A stretch of 64,000 nt of DNA from Chryseobacterium camelliae (GTDB lineage Bacteria > Bacteroidota > Bacteroidia > Flavobacteriales > Weeksellaceae). Position 1 is the stretch's first letter. Each line of letters begins with the position of its first letter. The stretch lies in contig NZ_JAUTAL010000001.1 in NCBI RefSeq assembly GCF_030818575.1, positions 2,852,001 through 2,916,000 of the forward strand. Direction: 5' to 3'. This document shows positions 16,053 to 26,507 of the stretch, in pieces. Under the pieces are notes generated by a model. It made no database searches. It had not been told where the DNA came from and was given only the letters and a program-made list of their open reading frames with translations. A program made the position numbers and the translations under genes.

Positions 16053-19000
16053 TTATTCCTTATGTTTTATTTTATCTATTATTTTTAGCCATTTTAAAGG
16101 AACGGTAACATTTCCGCCAAGCTTTGCTCCAACATCTAGTCCCACACTTCCAAACCCCTGAACTGTAACTTCTCCTTTTTTCATGTCATAGATTGCTCCC
16201 AGCCTGTAACTTACACCTCCACATTGAAAGCACGCTCCTTCTGTAAATCCTAGCTTATACCCAAAGGTTGTTATCCCATAGCTAACTTCTCCTTTTGCAC
16301 CTCCAGCTTCTGCTGCACCTCCTGCAATAAATCCAATTTTATCATCTTCTCCTAAATAAAATCCATTATTTGCCTCAGCATTAGCGTATATATATTGACC
16401 TTCTCCTGAAACATACATATTATGATCACTATTACCTAGGTAATTTTCAGATTGTGCACTTGCAACAGCAGCTTTTATGTTTGCATCAATAATAGCTCCT
16501 TTTACTCCAATTGTGGATTTATTTTCCCCTTCAATATTAAATATTTTAAGGTTGCTTTTTGTTGAGAATCCTTTTCCTTCTTTATTATATCCCAATATCA
16601 AACCTGCAGCACCATACTTTTTATCATTTTTATATAATCCATTTGCTCCGTAGGCACCATCCTTAGTAGATAGATCAGGAGCTTTATCAAATATACTTGT
16701 AAAAGAATAGATAAGTCTCTGTAACCACCCCATTTTTGCTTTCTTCCTAAGTATAATCTCTTCAATTTTTCGCTCCCTTATTCTTTCTTCTCTATCACCC
16801 GGCCCACCATCAGGATACATTCCTGTAGGATCAGTATAGCGTACAGGATTGGAGAAAGCATACTCGTAGGGAGATTTAATTGGTGTAGCTCCTGTCATTG
16901 GATCAACACTATACCAAATACTTAATTTAGGATTGTAATATCTTGCACCATAATAATACAAGCCCGTTTCTGCATCCAGCTCTTTAGCATTAAATTTATA
17001 TGGGTTTTCATAAGCAGACATCCATTGCTGTTCCGCCATAGTTTCACCATAAGGTAAGCTGATAAAAAATTGCGTAGTAACTGAATTTTCATCTGTAACA
17101 TAAGCTGCATTACTTAAATGATCACTATGCAGATAATATAATCCGGATTGAGCATTATTTACATTAAATTCATTTTGAATATTTTCAATATCGATGTCAG
17201 CTTTTTTCAAATAATTGTTAAAATCTATTTGTGGATTTGTCCCCGGCTCGTCTTTAGCTTTATTAAAACTGGAAGAATTTTTACTAAAACTTGCCTGACC
17301 ATTTAAAAGCCTGCTTGCAATCCTCTGACCTCCAAAATAGTAATGCTTAGTATAGGTATCATCCGAACTGACTACCACATATGGATTTGGATAAATTTTA
17401 TACCCTTCTAAAACCAAATTTCCTGTATCTACAACTGCACCATTCTGATAAAGCTGAGTTTGTTGACTAAGCATATATTTTATCGTTCTTTCACCCTTGT
17501 TATCATACATATAGTATTGGAAAACTCCATAATTAGGATCCGAGATAGCCTTCATTCTATCTAATTCATCCCATAATATCCTTTTTGTACCATTACTATC
17601 AGTATGTTCTGATATGTTACCGTTATTATCATAAGTGAAAGTCTCATAATTACCTGTATTTGAATCGAATATATCTTTTATCTTATGAGTTCCAGATTGA
17701 TATTCGTAATTGTTCTCATAAGTGTTAGCATTGATAATATTACTATTTTGATCATGGGCTTGAACTTTCTGTACGATACCTCCCGAGCCATTGTATTTTA
17801 AATCTACATTATATGATGAGTTTGAAACAGCATACGGTGAAGACGATCCACTACCCGGCTGACCAAAAATACCTGCAGAATTGACAAGCCTGTTAAGCTG
17901 ATCATAATGATATGTATAATTATATGTGTTGCCCATACCATTAGGTGAGACTCCCGCAGTATTATTCATACTGGTAATATTTCCTACAAAGTCATATACA
18001 TAATTATTATTTAGAAGTGTATTTGAACTGGCATCATTAAGCAAATGATTACTCAATTTTCTATTGGTTGGAAGATATGAGAATGATTCTATTGCCCCAT
18101 TACCATATTTGATTAATTTCTTTTGACTATACTCATCATACAGTACATCTGCATAATAATAATTATCATTATTCCAGATTTGTTTTAGGTTACCGCCTAA
18201 ATTATAAGAATATTTTAAGGTTTCTCCATCCGGATAAGTTAAAGTTACCGGACGATTCCAGCTGTCATATTCATATTTAGTAGCAAATCCTAATGACGGA
18301 ATATTATAACCAATTACTTTTCTATTCTCAAAAGTAATTTCACCCATATTCCCATAATCATATTCAGTTACCCCCGTACCGTCTTCTTTAAATATAAGTC
18401 TTCCGGTAGTGTTTCCTGATCCTTGGTCTCCATACTTATATGTTACGTTATTTGGATTATCACTTCCATCAGGAAGTTTTGGAAGAATAATATTTATCAA
18501 TCTGTTATAATCATATAAATATCTGATACCTGAGCTGCCATTTGGATCATTAATTATGTTGGCAGATCTATAATCGATAAGCTGACCAGCAAAGTCATAT
18601 CTGTATTTTGACACTCCCTTATCAGGATGTTGTTCCATAATTTTCCTTCCTGCCATATCATATCTGTAACTGGTTACAATACCTTCAGCATCTGTTACAT
18701 CTATCACATTTCCTGCTACATCATAATTAAAGCTACTTGATAAAACCTGGCCTGAGGCTGCTAAATATTGCTTTGAGTTCAAAGTTCTTCCTTCTGCATC
18801 ATTAAGTATTTCAGACTTTAACTGACTTGATGAATTTTGCATTTGCCACAATGTAACTTTATACAGACCTCCACTTATGCTATAAGAACTTTGTGCAATA
18901 TTTCCGTCTTCATTAGTTGCTTTAATTATTCGGTCTAAAGTGTCATACTCATTAGTATTAAAATAATTAGACAGTGATAATTTCAGTACTTTATTAACAG

Positions 19001-22000
19001 CTGTGTTCTTAGGCTCTACAGTAGGATGGTAATTTTTGATAGGTCTTCCGTGCACATCATATATTACCATACCCGATACAGACATTTTCTCTACTCCATC
19101 AATATCAATATCTTTTTTAACCTGTACTGTCCTTCCTAAGAAATCTGCGAAGCTAATAGTTTCTATATCATTTCCCTGATTGAACTGATCATAATTCTGA
19201 GCATTTACCCCATATAGATTTACCACATAACCACCACCATTCTGAACCGTGTAAGGGGACATAAAATAATCATACTTAGTAGTATAAGGTAATCCCTGAG
19301 CAGCTTCTTTAGGTGATAAGACAGAAACCAACCTACCTTTTGAATCATATTCATATTTAATACTGTTTCCTGCAACATCAGTTGTCTGTGTTACAACATC
19401 AAATAATGGATCATAAATTTTATATGATTCTAAACCAAAGCTATCATCCCTAACTGTTGTAACATATTTATTCAAGTCAACATCATAGCTATAGGTCAAT
19501 GAATATCTCTGGCCGGCTTCATTCGGAGGATATTGTACCGATACCATATTTCCATATGCATCATAATTAAAATCGGTATCCGCTGTTTCACTGCTGTTCA
19601 ATCTTATACTCACTTGTGCAATGTCACCATATGCATTTGTAGAAGAGCTTCTCTCTCTTAATACATTTCCACTACCATCGATTAGCTTGACATTATTTGG
19701 TATATTTAAAATATTTAAAGATATTAATGCTGGATCTGTATTATAGCTTATTAATGAAGTAGAATTATTATTGGAATTATTACTTATATAATCAGACTGA
19801 ATCAATTGTTGCCGGTCATTATAAGTATACCTGCTCTTAGTTTCTATATTTTGATTTCCAGCATAATTTATTTTTCTGGATTCAGCTAATAAGGCAACCG
19901 CCATTTTTCTTCCTTCTTTTCCACCTGTGTCAAAATCCAGAGGTAATAGATTGGTAAGATCAAGCTGCGTATTATTATTAATTAACTTATAAAGCTTGTA
20001 GTCATTTTCAGTTTTATACATTAAATTTCCCCCAACACTTGAACCTGCAAAAAACTCTGATTTTACTAGAAGTCCCTTTAAAAAATAGCTTCGGTTAAAA
20101 TAGGTGTCTTTAACTGTTCTATAGATATTTTGGCCCTCCATATCTTTAGTATAAACAACACTAAAACCAAAAAACTCTCTTTCTCTTCGATCATATTTCC
20201 CGTCTTCATATTCAAATTTTGTCGTATAGTTTTTATTTGGATCACTACCCCAATAAGAATAATCTGGAGCATTCACATCCGGATTATTGGTACTCACTTC
20301 CGTCATGACCAATTTTGCATATGGATTATCGTAATTAGCCTTAGAATACGCATAATCAATGGTAAATCTTCCTCTGGTTGAAGTATTAGTAACTACGCTT
20401 AATTTATTAGTTCTTCCTATCCTAGAATGGTTGACAACAAATCCATCATTTTTAGAAATTACTAAATCAGGAAGTCCATCACCGTTCATATCTTTAAAAG
20501 TCTTGTCAACTTCAGCAATTGAAATTCCTACATTAGCTGTTGCTCCTCCTCCAATTTTCATATAAATAAGCGGAAACGGAGGGAATGGCCACCAGACAAT
20601 AGGCCAACAATAAAAGTAGCTGGCTCCAACAGAAATTGATCCGTTATAAGTCTTCGACTCATTATTATAGTCTATCTTATTCTGTATTTCACCCTGTTTT
20701 TTGAATATTTCTACAGCATCGGAAAACTTGTTACCAAGATTATATTTTACATACGTTGCATCACTTCCTACATTTAAAATATCCACTAATCCATCTCCAT
20801 TAATATCTTCAAAAGTAGCGTCTGATGTTCCTAAAGAGAATGTAGCACCTACACTTCCTACAAATCCAACATTTGCAATTGAGCCTAAATCGAATCCATA
20901 ACTTAATCCCGCTCCACCTACAGGATGTGACGCATATGTTTCAAAATTTTTAAAATACTGAGTATTTGAATTTAATTGATAGCCTAAATTCAGATTATAC
21001 CTTATAGAGGAAGTTCCCCCTCCTACAACTCTATCTAACAACCCATCACCATTAATATCTACCCAATAAGACTCACCAGAATCTTTTGAATTGTAATTTG
21101 CTGAAACACTCGCTGACCAAGGTGAAGAATTATCCGCTTCGGCAATAATGCGAACAGCAGGATTATTTCCCATTGATAATACTTCCCCATGTCTTTGATT
21201 TACACCTGCTGATGTAAATGTGTTTGGCGAAAACTGTAATGATCCGGTATTGACATCACTATTTGAATTAGTAAGATAGGCATTAGCATATACATTAGGC
21301 GCAAGTTGAAGGCTTTTCAACCCTCCTGTTGAATTCGTAACCTGTACAGCATCACTATATACAATATCTGGATAACCATCTCCATTCATATCCATATAAT
21401 CCTGAAGACAAATACTTCCTTTTCCTACAAGATTTGAATTCGCATTCTGAAGTCCTGCACCAAACAATGAACCACTCAATGTGTTAGTTCGCGACTTACT
21501 ATAATATTTCTTGTTAATCCCATACATCTTAGTATCAACATTTCCCTGAAGAATAAGATTATCTGGAAGATCAGGGTTTGCTACAAAAGGATCAAAGAAA
21601 CCACTTACTGTTTCATCATCCTTAAAGGAAGATGCCATTGCATATTGTTCCGGCCCTACACCAATCCATTTTTCAGTAATGACCTGCTGGTCATTTCTTC
21701 CTGACTTAGTCACATAAACTTCTAAAGGCCTTACTGCTGTAGGGCTAAAATTTGCCGGATTTTGATAATATCCGGAATTGTTAATTTGCTGGGCGATACA
21801 TTCTGCAGTTTCCTGAGCAGTAGGCAAATTATCACATGTCGGATAACTTAAACTTACCGGTATAGTAAGAGGAGTAAGCTTATCAGGATTAATCAGCATA
21901 CCATAATTATCCGAAGGAGTGTTTTGATTTAAGGCAAAACCGTCAGGCGTGCTTACAGGAACAACATCTGCATATTGATTATATAAAAACTGGCTCCAGT

Positions 22001-25000
22001 TCTTATAAAATTGACCTATATGTTCAAGATTTGAGGTATTTATTGATGTATGGCCAGTGGTTGCTAAAAAAGTATTTCCTTGATCATAATAAATATTGAA
22101 AGTACCTCCCTGCAGAATATTTTGATATTTTTTATACAATTGATAATCAGCTTCGGTGTTACAATATACCTGAATATTAATCATCTCACTATTAGGGAGA
22201 ACAGTGCCAGAAGCATTGCTCATATCTCCTGTATAAAAAGCCATTGGGGAATTTCCTGAGATAGCCTGATTATTTATCATATCTATCTCAGTAATGTTTG
22301 TTCCATTTCCTGTAATAATAATTCTTCTTTTTCCTAAAACATGGCCTGCTTTCTTTATTATATAATAAAAAGTTCCGTTTGTAAGTGCATTTGTTGACGG
22401 TAAGTTTTTATTCAATTCAATTTTATACGTTTGTACACCTGATGGATATGTAGTCGTAAAAGCTAGATCTGTAATACTAAACTTAGGTTTAAGATCAATA
22501 ATGTATGATGAAGGATAATCTGCTACACCATTGTAGTGTACTGAAGCTCCCCCTGCTGAAGGCATGAAATCAACATCAATTTTATTCCAATTATAATCTT
22601 TAAAGTTCGTATGAGAATCTGTTTCTACCACAAATTTAATTATGGATGGTACTTCGTTCTGGCTAATTGATATATTGTTAAGCTGAATAGCGGGAACCGT
22701 AATTCCATTATCATTTTGAGCATACGTTGGAGTTGCATGGATTACTGTTTCTACATTATTAGATAAATTAACCTTTACAATTTTAAATGTTATATCATCT
22801 GTTGTCTTTGGAAACACTACTTGAGGAACAGATATATTTATTGTTCCCGGATGATCAATTTGAATTGGTTTCGTATGATTATTTAAGAAAAAGTTTTGTG
22901 AATAGCTTCCGTTATTGAGATAAAATCCGTCTTGTTCATACAAGTCAGGATTTTGTAAATACCGTCCTCCAACATAAGTTATCTGCGGATTAGATAAGAC
23001 CTGGTAACTATAATTATCATCTTTATGCAACCTTACATACACTTTATCTCCTTCTTCTACAGACAATATATTTGATGAATCTATTCCTAAATGATCTTGA
23101 TTTGCAGGCGTGAGTGATTGTATTTGAGAGTAATATGTATTATAATTCGTAATTGAAATAGTCTGAGATAATGTTCCGGAAATTTCTTTTAAATATATCC
23201 TACCATTTTTAGTCGGATTTAAAGGATTTTTAATCTCGACAGAATATACAGCTTTTGCATTGGGTAAACTCTCAACTCTTATACGATCCGTGAATTTGAT
23301 TGTGCCGCTTTTAGGAGCTACCCAAACTTTTACTATATCGTTTCTGGAAATAGTACTCCAGCCATCTAAAGGCGGTTCATGTGGTGTAGTAGTATCTGCA
23401 ACAATTACCATATTTTCGGTATTATCACTATATCTACTCATTTCGGCATCTCCATTACTGTCGATCTTGTTGAATAACACTTCTCCATCCTTAACCACAT
23501 CCATGATCCCATCATTATTGGCATCTACAATAAATGATGAGGTTTCACTTTTACTGGTAGACCACATCTGAGAAAAGTTGAAACCAAATCCAAAAACATT
23601 GATTCCTACATCATATCCTAAATGATCTGTTTTGGTTTTTGTAAATGAAAAATTACTATTGAGATATTTAACACTTTTTTCAGCCCCCCATGTAATACTT
23701 CCGTTTGAAGACAATACTCCCGGTCTGAAAAATAATCCTCCGTTTGGCTTTCTATAAATAATATCACTGATACCATCACCATTGAAATCTATAAGTTCCT
23801 GAGCTTTTTTTGCCTCAGCTCTGGAAAGCCCCAAACTAAATGCAGCCATGATATGGCCAAAAGCATTCATCGTGGGAAACAGGAAGTTAAGCCCTACTCC
23901 AGGAAGTCTACCGTTAATACCCCATTCAAATGTATTGGTCGCTCCGATTTTTGAAGGCATAAGGGAACTAGGCAAAAGAGGAAAAGCACCATTTGATGAT
24001 CCTGTTCCTGAGACATCAATGTCTTTATCAAAAAGAGTTTTTGATCGATCTTTATCATCCTGAATGTCATTATAATACTCCAGGCTGTATTCATTAATCA
24101 GAGCAGACGTATCACCAGGCTGATAATTTTTATCAAACTCCTGAATTTTAGTTAATAATGTTTTGTAAAATTCTCCTTGCCCATAAGTCAATGAATACGC
24201 TCTGATAAGTTCGCCATTATATCTTACGTAAATATTTTTAAGCTTGTAAGGTTCAACTATATTAACTCCAAGCTTAGCATTCATACTAATATCAGGTCTT
24301 GTAATAGTTTGTTCCCGCTCAAATTCTACAGAATAAAATTTTTGTAAAGGATTAATCCTTCTTCCATTTTTTTTAGTGTATATAATCTTAGATATATGGA
24401 AAATTTGTCCACCATTCAAATTAGCATTATCACCACTCAGGCCACTAATTACAGTATTATCATATATATATTCTACATAGTTTCCATAGGTATCTTCTGT
24501 TTTTACTAATCCCCATTTTACTATGTTTCCAGCTGAATTCTTTAATACAGCAGTTGAATTTACAACTGTATTAAGACCTCCATAATAATTTTTTATTCCG
24601 TTTGAACCTGTAACTACCCATGTATAAGCAGAAGGAGTAGCACCGTACCGTTCTATTTTTGTAAAATCATGATTTTTCCTTAAATAGAAAACTTTTTTGT
24701 TATTCGTGAAATTAGCCGTTCTAAGCTGCTTATTAGTATCAAAAACAGAAGAATTTTCATTAATGTTATTGTGTCTATGAGGTAAATAATTACCATCATA
24801 AACCAACATTTCCCCATCTAAAGAATATAATTCAGTTTCCGTGGAAGGATCAAACAATGGACTTCCCCAACGGGCATCCACATTTATGGACGATAAACCA
24901 CTTATGTCCCATCCTTCTCCCATCCAGCCGTTACTACTACCACTGCTGTATGAAATTGATAAATCAGGCTGCATGTTGTTCCTTCCGGCAGGAACTACAA

Positions 25001-26501
25001 TTGGATAAGATGTATTTGCATCACCTGTCTGGCTTGCAATAGGTGGTGTTATGAACTGAACTCCTGCAGTAGGACTTCCTGCCTTTAATCCATTCATGCT
25101 AGTAGCGGATAAAGCGCTCACCTGAGGAGATTCTGGAATAGAAATTACTCCATTGATATAATCATGGCTACCATCACTTTCAATAGTGGTAGTTCTTGAC
25201 TTTTCATCAAGGACTGCAGAATTATCAACTTTCCATTGTTTATTTTTGTAATCAAAGTAAAAAACTTTAATATTTTGAGGAGAAATTGTACCTAAACGTT
25301 TTTCATCATACGGAATGGTAATTTTAACTCCTTTTTTTAATGTTCCGGAAACTACAGAAAATCTAAATGCTTCATTATTCGGTGTAACATTTTTTATTCC
25401 CTGCGATGTCGCAGGAAAATCTTTAGACCTTAATTTTAAAACCTCAATGTATGCTGATTCGGAAGTTTCTTTCTGAACTTTAATATTCAGTCCTTCATAA
25501 TCTACACTCAATTCCTGATCTTTTGAGACGAAAATTCCCTTGGCATTAAAATAAGCATTGTTTACCGCCTTAAAAGAATTTGTCGAAGCAGGAATTTTAT
25601 GGTGTGTTGTAATTCCATTGGCAGTAACTGAAAAACTGCCTTTTGCCTTATCACTTTCGGATAACTGGATTAACTTTTCAAACTCACCGTTTTTTGCAGA
25701 AACATATTCATTGTTGATCGTAGCACCTGCTCCACTAACGTTATTGCCTTTTACATAAAGTTTATCTCCGGAAAGTATTGAGCTTACAAGAATATTCTCA
25801 TAAGATTTCTTGTCTTTACCAAAAACAATCTTTAAGTTCTTAACCTTATATTTTACTCCATCAGAAGGTGAAGTAAACAAAACAGTATTTAACCCGTTCT
25901 TAATAATATTTGAGTTCAAAGCCTCTCTCTGATGGCTCCACTGAGCATTGGGAACAACAACGTCTCCTCCTATGGCTAAGTTATTATTGATTGACCTTGG
26001 AACAGACTGATGCGATGCCAATCCGAAAAGATCATATTCCAGATAAGCGACTGTATTTTCTTTGTTGACATTAGGAACGTCAATTGTAAAAAAGTTGTCC
26101 GAGATTCGGTCCTCTTCCTGATCTGAGAAAGTTCCGATAGTTCCTTCTTTTTCCCGTGAAGGATAAGAAGCGATATTCGCCGAAACTGCATCATTGACTT
26201 CGGGCAATTCTGGATCTGAACTCACAGCCTGGAAAGGATTATTTTCAGATAAAATATCCCTGTTAGTTTTCTTAATTGTATTATTGGCAAAAGATTTATC
26301 AGAAGATTTTTCTTTCTGATCTTTTTTCAGAGCATCGACCTCTTTTTTATCGGTCAGCTTACTCATCCAGTCTTTTTTAAACTCCCTGACTCTCTGCCTG
26401 TCCTTTTTGGTGAAGCTTGCGAACACAAACATACAGGCAAAAAAGCACAGCAGAAGACATGATTTCCTGGTAAAAGGAAACCGGTTAATGTGTATTTTCA
26501 T
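16053..26501 (-). CDS. Giant SpvB/TcB-type Rhs (YD-repeat) protein
   Basis: This is a 3482-residue exported protein. A signal or anchor segment is at residues ~12-30, followed by a lysine-rich stretch. An SpvB-like domain starts near 479 (AGVQFITPPIASQTGDA, YPIVVPAGRNNMQPDLSISY). Calcium-site-like DxNxDGxxD motifs of the VCBS/FG-GAP type lie near 905, 994, 1704, 1815, 1900 and 2004. Rhs/YD repeats run from about 2250 to 3000 (YEYDSKGRLVSV), and the Rhs core ends near 3224 with GLYYYGARYYNP and DPTGMYPDGG. This is the layout of TcB/TcC toxin-complex shells, which enclose and release a C-terminal effector. The final ~257 residues form a glycine-rich tip I do not recognise. The gene starts 6 nt after a T9SS-sorted protein gene. 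AT-rich. Confidence 0.85.
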   Translation of the reverse strand: MKIHINRFPFTRKSCLLLCFFACMFVFASFTKKDRQRVREFKKDWMSKLTDKKEVDALKKDQKEKSSDKSFANNTIKKTNRDILSENNPFQAVSSDPELPEVNDAVSANIASYPSREKEGTIGTFSDQEEDRISDNFFTIDVPNVNKENTVAYLEYDLFGLASHQSVPRSINNNLAIGGDVVVPNAQWSHQREALNSNIIKNGLNTVLFTSPSDGVKYKVKNLKIVFGKDKKSYENILVSSILSGDKLYVKGNNVSGAGATINNEYVSAKNGEFEKLIQLSESDKAKGSFSVTANGITTHHKIPASTNSFKAVNNAYFNAKGIFVSKDQELSVDYEGLNIKVQKETSESAYIEVLKLRSKDFPATSQGIKNVTPNNEAFRFSVVSGTLKKGVKITIPYDEKRLGTISPQNIKVFYFDYKNKQWKVDNSAVLDEKSRTTTIESDGSHDYINGVISIPESPQVSALSATSMNGLKAGSPTAGVQFITPPIASQTGDANTSYPIVVPAGRNNMQPDLSISYSSGSSNGWMGEGWDISGLSSINVDARWGSPLFDPSTETELYSLDGEMLVYDGNYLPHRHNNINENSSVFDTNKQLRTANFTNNKKVFYLRKNHDFTKIERYGATPSAYTWVVTGSNGIKNYYGGLNTVVNSTAVLKNSAGNIVKWGLVKTEDTYGNYVEYIYDNTVISGLSGDNANLNGGQIFHISKIIYTKKNGRRINPLQKFYSVEFEREQTITRPDISMNAKLGVNIVEPYKLKNIYVRYNGELIRAYSLTYGQGEFYKTLLTKIQEFDKNYQPGDTSALINEYSLEYYNDIQDDKDRSKTLFDKDIDVSGTGSSNGAFPLLPSSLMPSKIGATNTFEWGINGRLPGVGLNFLFPTMNAFGHIMAAFSLGLSRAEAKKAQELIDFNGDGISDIIYRKPNGGLFFRPGVLSSNGSITWGAEKSVKYLNSNFSFTKTKTDHLGYDVGINVFGFGFNFSQMWSTSKSETSSFIVDANNDGIMDVVKDGEVLFNKIDSNGDAEMSRYSDNTENMVIVADTTTPHEPPLDGWSTISRNDIVKVWVAPKSGTIKFTDRIRVESLPNAKAVYSVEIKNPLNPTKNGRIYLKEISGTLSQTISITNYNTYYSQIQSLTPANQDHLGIDSSNILSVEEGDKVYVRLHKDDNYSYQVLSNPQITYVGGRYLQNPDLYEQDGFYLNNGSYSQNFFLNNHTKPIQIDHPGTINISVPQVVFPKTTDDITFKIVKVNLSNNVETVIHATPTYAQNDNGITVPAIQLNNISISQNEVPSIIKFVVETDSHTNFKDYNWNKIDVDFMPSAGGASVHYNGVADYPSSYIIDLKPKFSITDLAFTTTYPSGVQTYKIELNKNLPSTNALTNGTFYYIIKKAGHVLGKRRIIITGNGTNITEIDMINNQAISGNSPMAFYTGDMSNASGTVLPNSEMINIQVYCNTEADYQLYKKYQNILQGGTFNIYYDQGNTFLATTGHTSINTSNLEHIGQFYKNWSQFLYNQYADVVPVSTPDGFALNQNTPSDNYGMLINPDKLTPLTIPVSLSYPTCDNLPTAQETAECIAQQINNSGYYQNPANFSPTAVRPLEVYVTKSGRNDQQVITEKWIGVGPEQYAMASSFKDDETVSGFFDPFVANPDLPDNLILQGNVDTKMYGINKKYYSKSRTNTLSGSLFGAGLQNANSNLVGKGSICLQDYMDMNGDGYPDIVYSDAVQVTNSTGGLKSLQLAPNVYANAYLTNSNSDVNTGSLQFSPNTFTSAGVNQRHGEVLSMGNNPAVRIIAEADNSSPWSASVSANYNSKDSGESYWVDINGDGLLDRVVGGGTSSIRYNLNLGYQLNSNTQYFKNFETYASHPVGGAGLSYGFDLGSIANVGFVGSVGATFSLGTSDATFEDINGDGLVDILNVGSDATYVKYNLGNKFSDAVEIFKKQGEIQNKIDYNNESKTYNGSISVGASYFYCWPIVWWPFPPFPLIYMKIGGGATANVGISIAEVDKTFKDMNGDGLPDLVISKNDGFVVNHSRIGRTNKLSVVTNTSTRGRFTIDYAYSKANYDNPYAKLVMTEVSTNNPDVNAPDYSYWGSDPNKNYTTKFEYEDGKYDRREREFFGFSVVYTKDMEGQNIYRTVKDTYFNRSYFLKGLLVKSEFFAGSSVGGNLMYKTENDYKLYKLINNNTQLDLTNLLPLDFDTGGKEGRKMAVALLAESRKINYAGNQNIETKSRYTYNDRQQLIQSDYISNNSNNNSTSLISYNTDPALISLNILNIPNNVKLIDGSGNVLRERSSSTNAYGDIAQVSIRLNSSETADTDFNYDAYGNMVSVQYPPNEAGQRYSLTYSYDVDLNKYVTTVRDDSFGLESYKIYDPLFDVVTQTTDVAGNSIKYEYDSKGRLVSVLSPKEAAQGLPYTTKYDYFMSPYTVQNGGGYVVNLYGVNAQNYDQFNQGNDIETISFADFLGRTVQVKKDIDIDGVEKMSVSGMVIYDVHGRPIKNYHPTVEPKNTAVNKVLKLSLSNYFNTNEYDTLDRIIKATNEDGNIAQSSYSISGGLYKVTLWQMQNSSSQLKSEILNDAEGRTLNSKQYLAASGQVLSSSFNYDVAGNVIDVTDAEGIVTSYRYDMAGRKIMEQHPDKGVSKYRYDFAGQLIDYRSANIINDPNGSSGIRYLYDYNRLINIILPKLPDGSDNPNNVTYKYGDQGSGNTTGRLIFKEDGTGVTEYDYGNMGEITFENRKVIGYNIPSLGFATKYEYDSWNRPVTLTYPDGETLKYSYNLGGNLKQIWNNDNYYYADVLYDEYSQKKLIKYGNGAIESFSYLPTNRKLSNHLLNDASSNTLLNNNYVYDFVGNITSMNNTAGVSPNGMGNTYNYTYHYDQLNRLVNSAGIFGQPGSGSSSPYAVSNSSYNVDLKYNGSGGIVQKVQAHDQNSNIINANTYENNYEYQSGTHKIKDIFDSNTGNYETFTYDNNGNISEHTDSNGTKRILWDELDRMKAISDPNYGVFQYYMYDNKGERTIKYMLSQQTQLYQNGAVVDTGNLVLEGYKIYPNPYVVVSSDDTYTKHYYFGGQRIASRLLNGQASFSKNSSSFNKAKDEPGTNPQIDFNNYLKKADIDIENIQNEFNVNNAQSGLYYLHSDHLSNAAYVTDENSVTTQFFISLPYGETMAEQQWMSAYENPYKFNAKELDAETGLYYYGARYYNPKLSIWYSVDPMTGATPIKSPYEYAFSNPVRYTDPTGMYPDGGPGDREERIRERKIEEIILRKKAKMGWLQRLIYSFTSIFDKAPDLSTKDGAYGANGLYKNDKKYGAAGLILGYNKEGKGFSTKSNLKIFNIEGENKSTIGVKGAIIDANIKAAVASAQSENYLGNSDHNMYVSGEGQYIYANAEANNGFYLGEDDKIGFIAGGAAEAGGAKGEVSYGITTFGYKLGFTEGACFQCGGVSYRLGAIYDMKKGEVTVQGFGSVGLDVGAKLGGNVTVPLKWLKIIDKIKHKE

Positions 26502-26507
26502 GATTAT

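Noticed and set aside
16922..25758. Additional short frames on both strands inside the Rhs gene
   Set aside because: They are shadows of one intact 3482-residue reading frame with consistent domain order.
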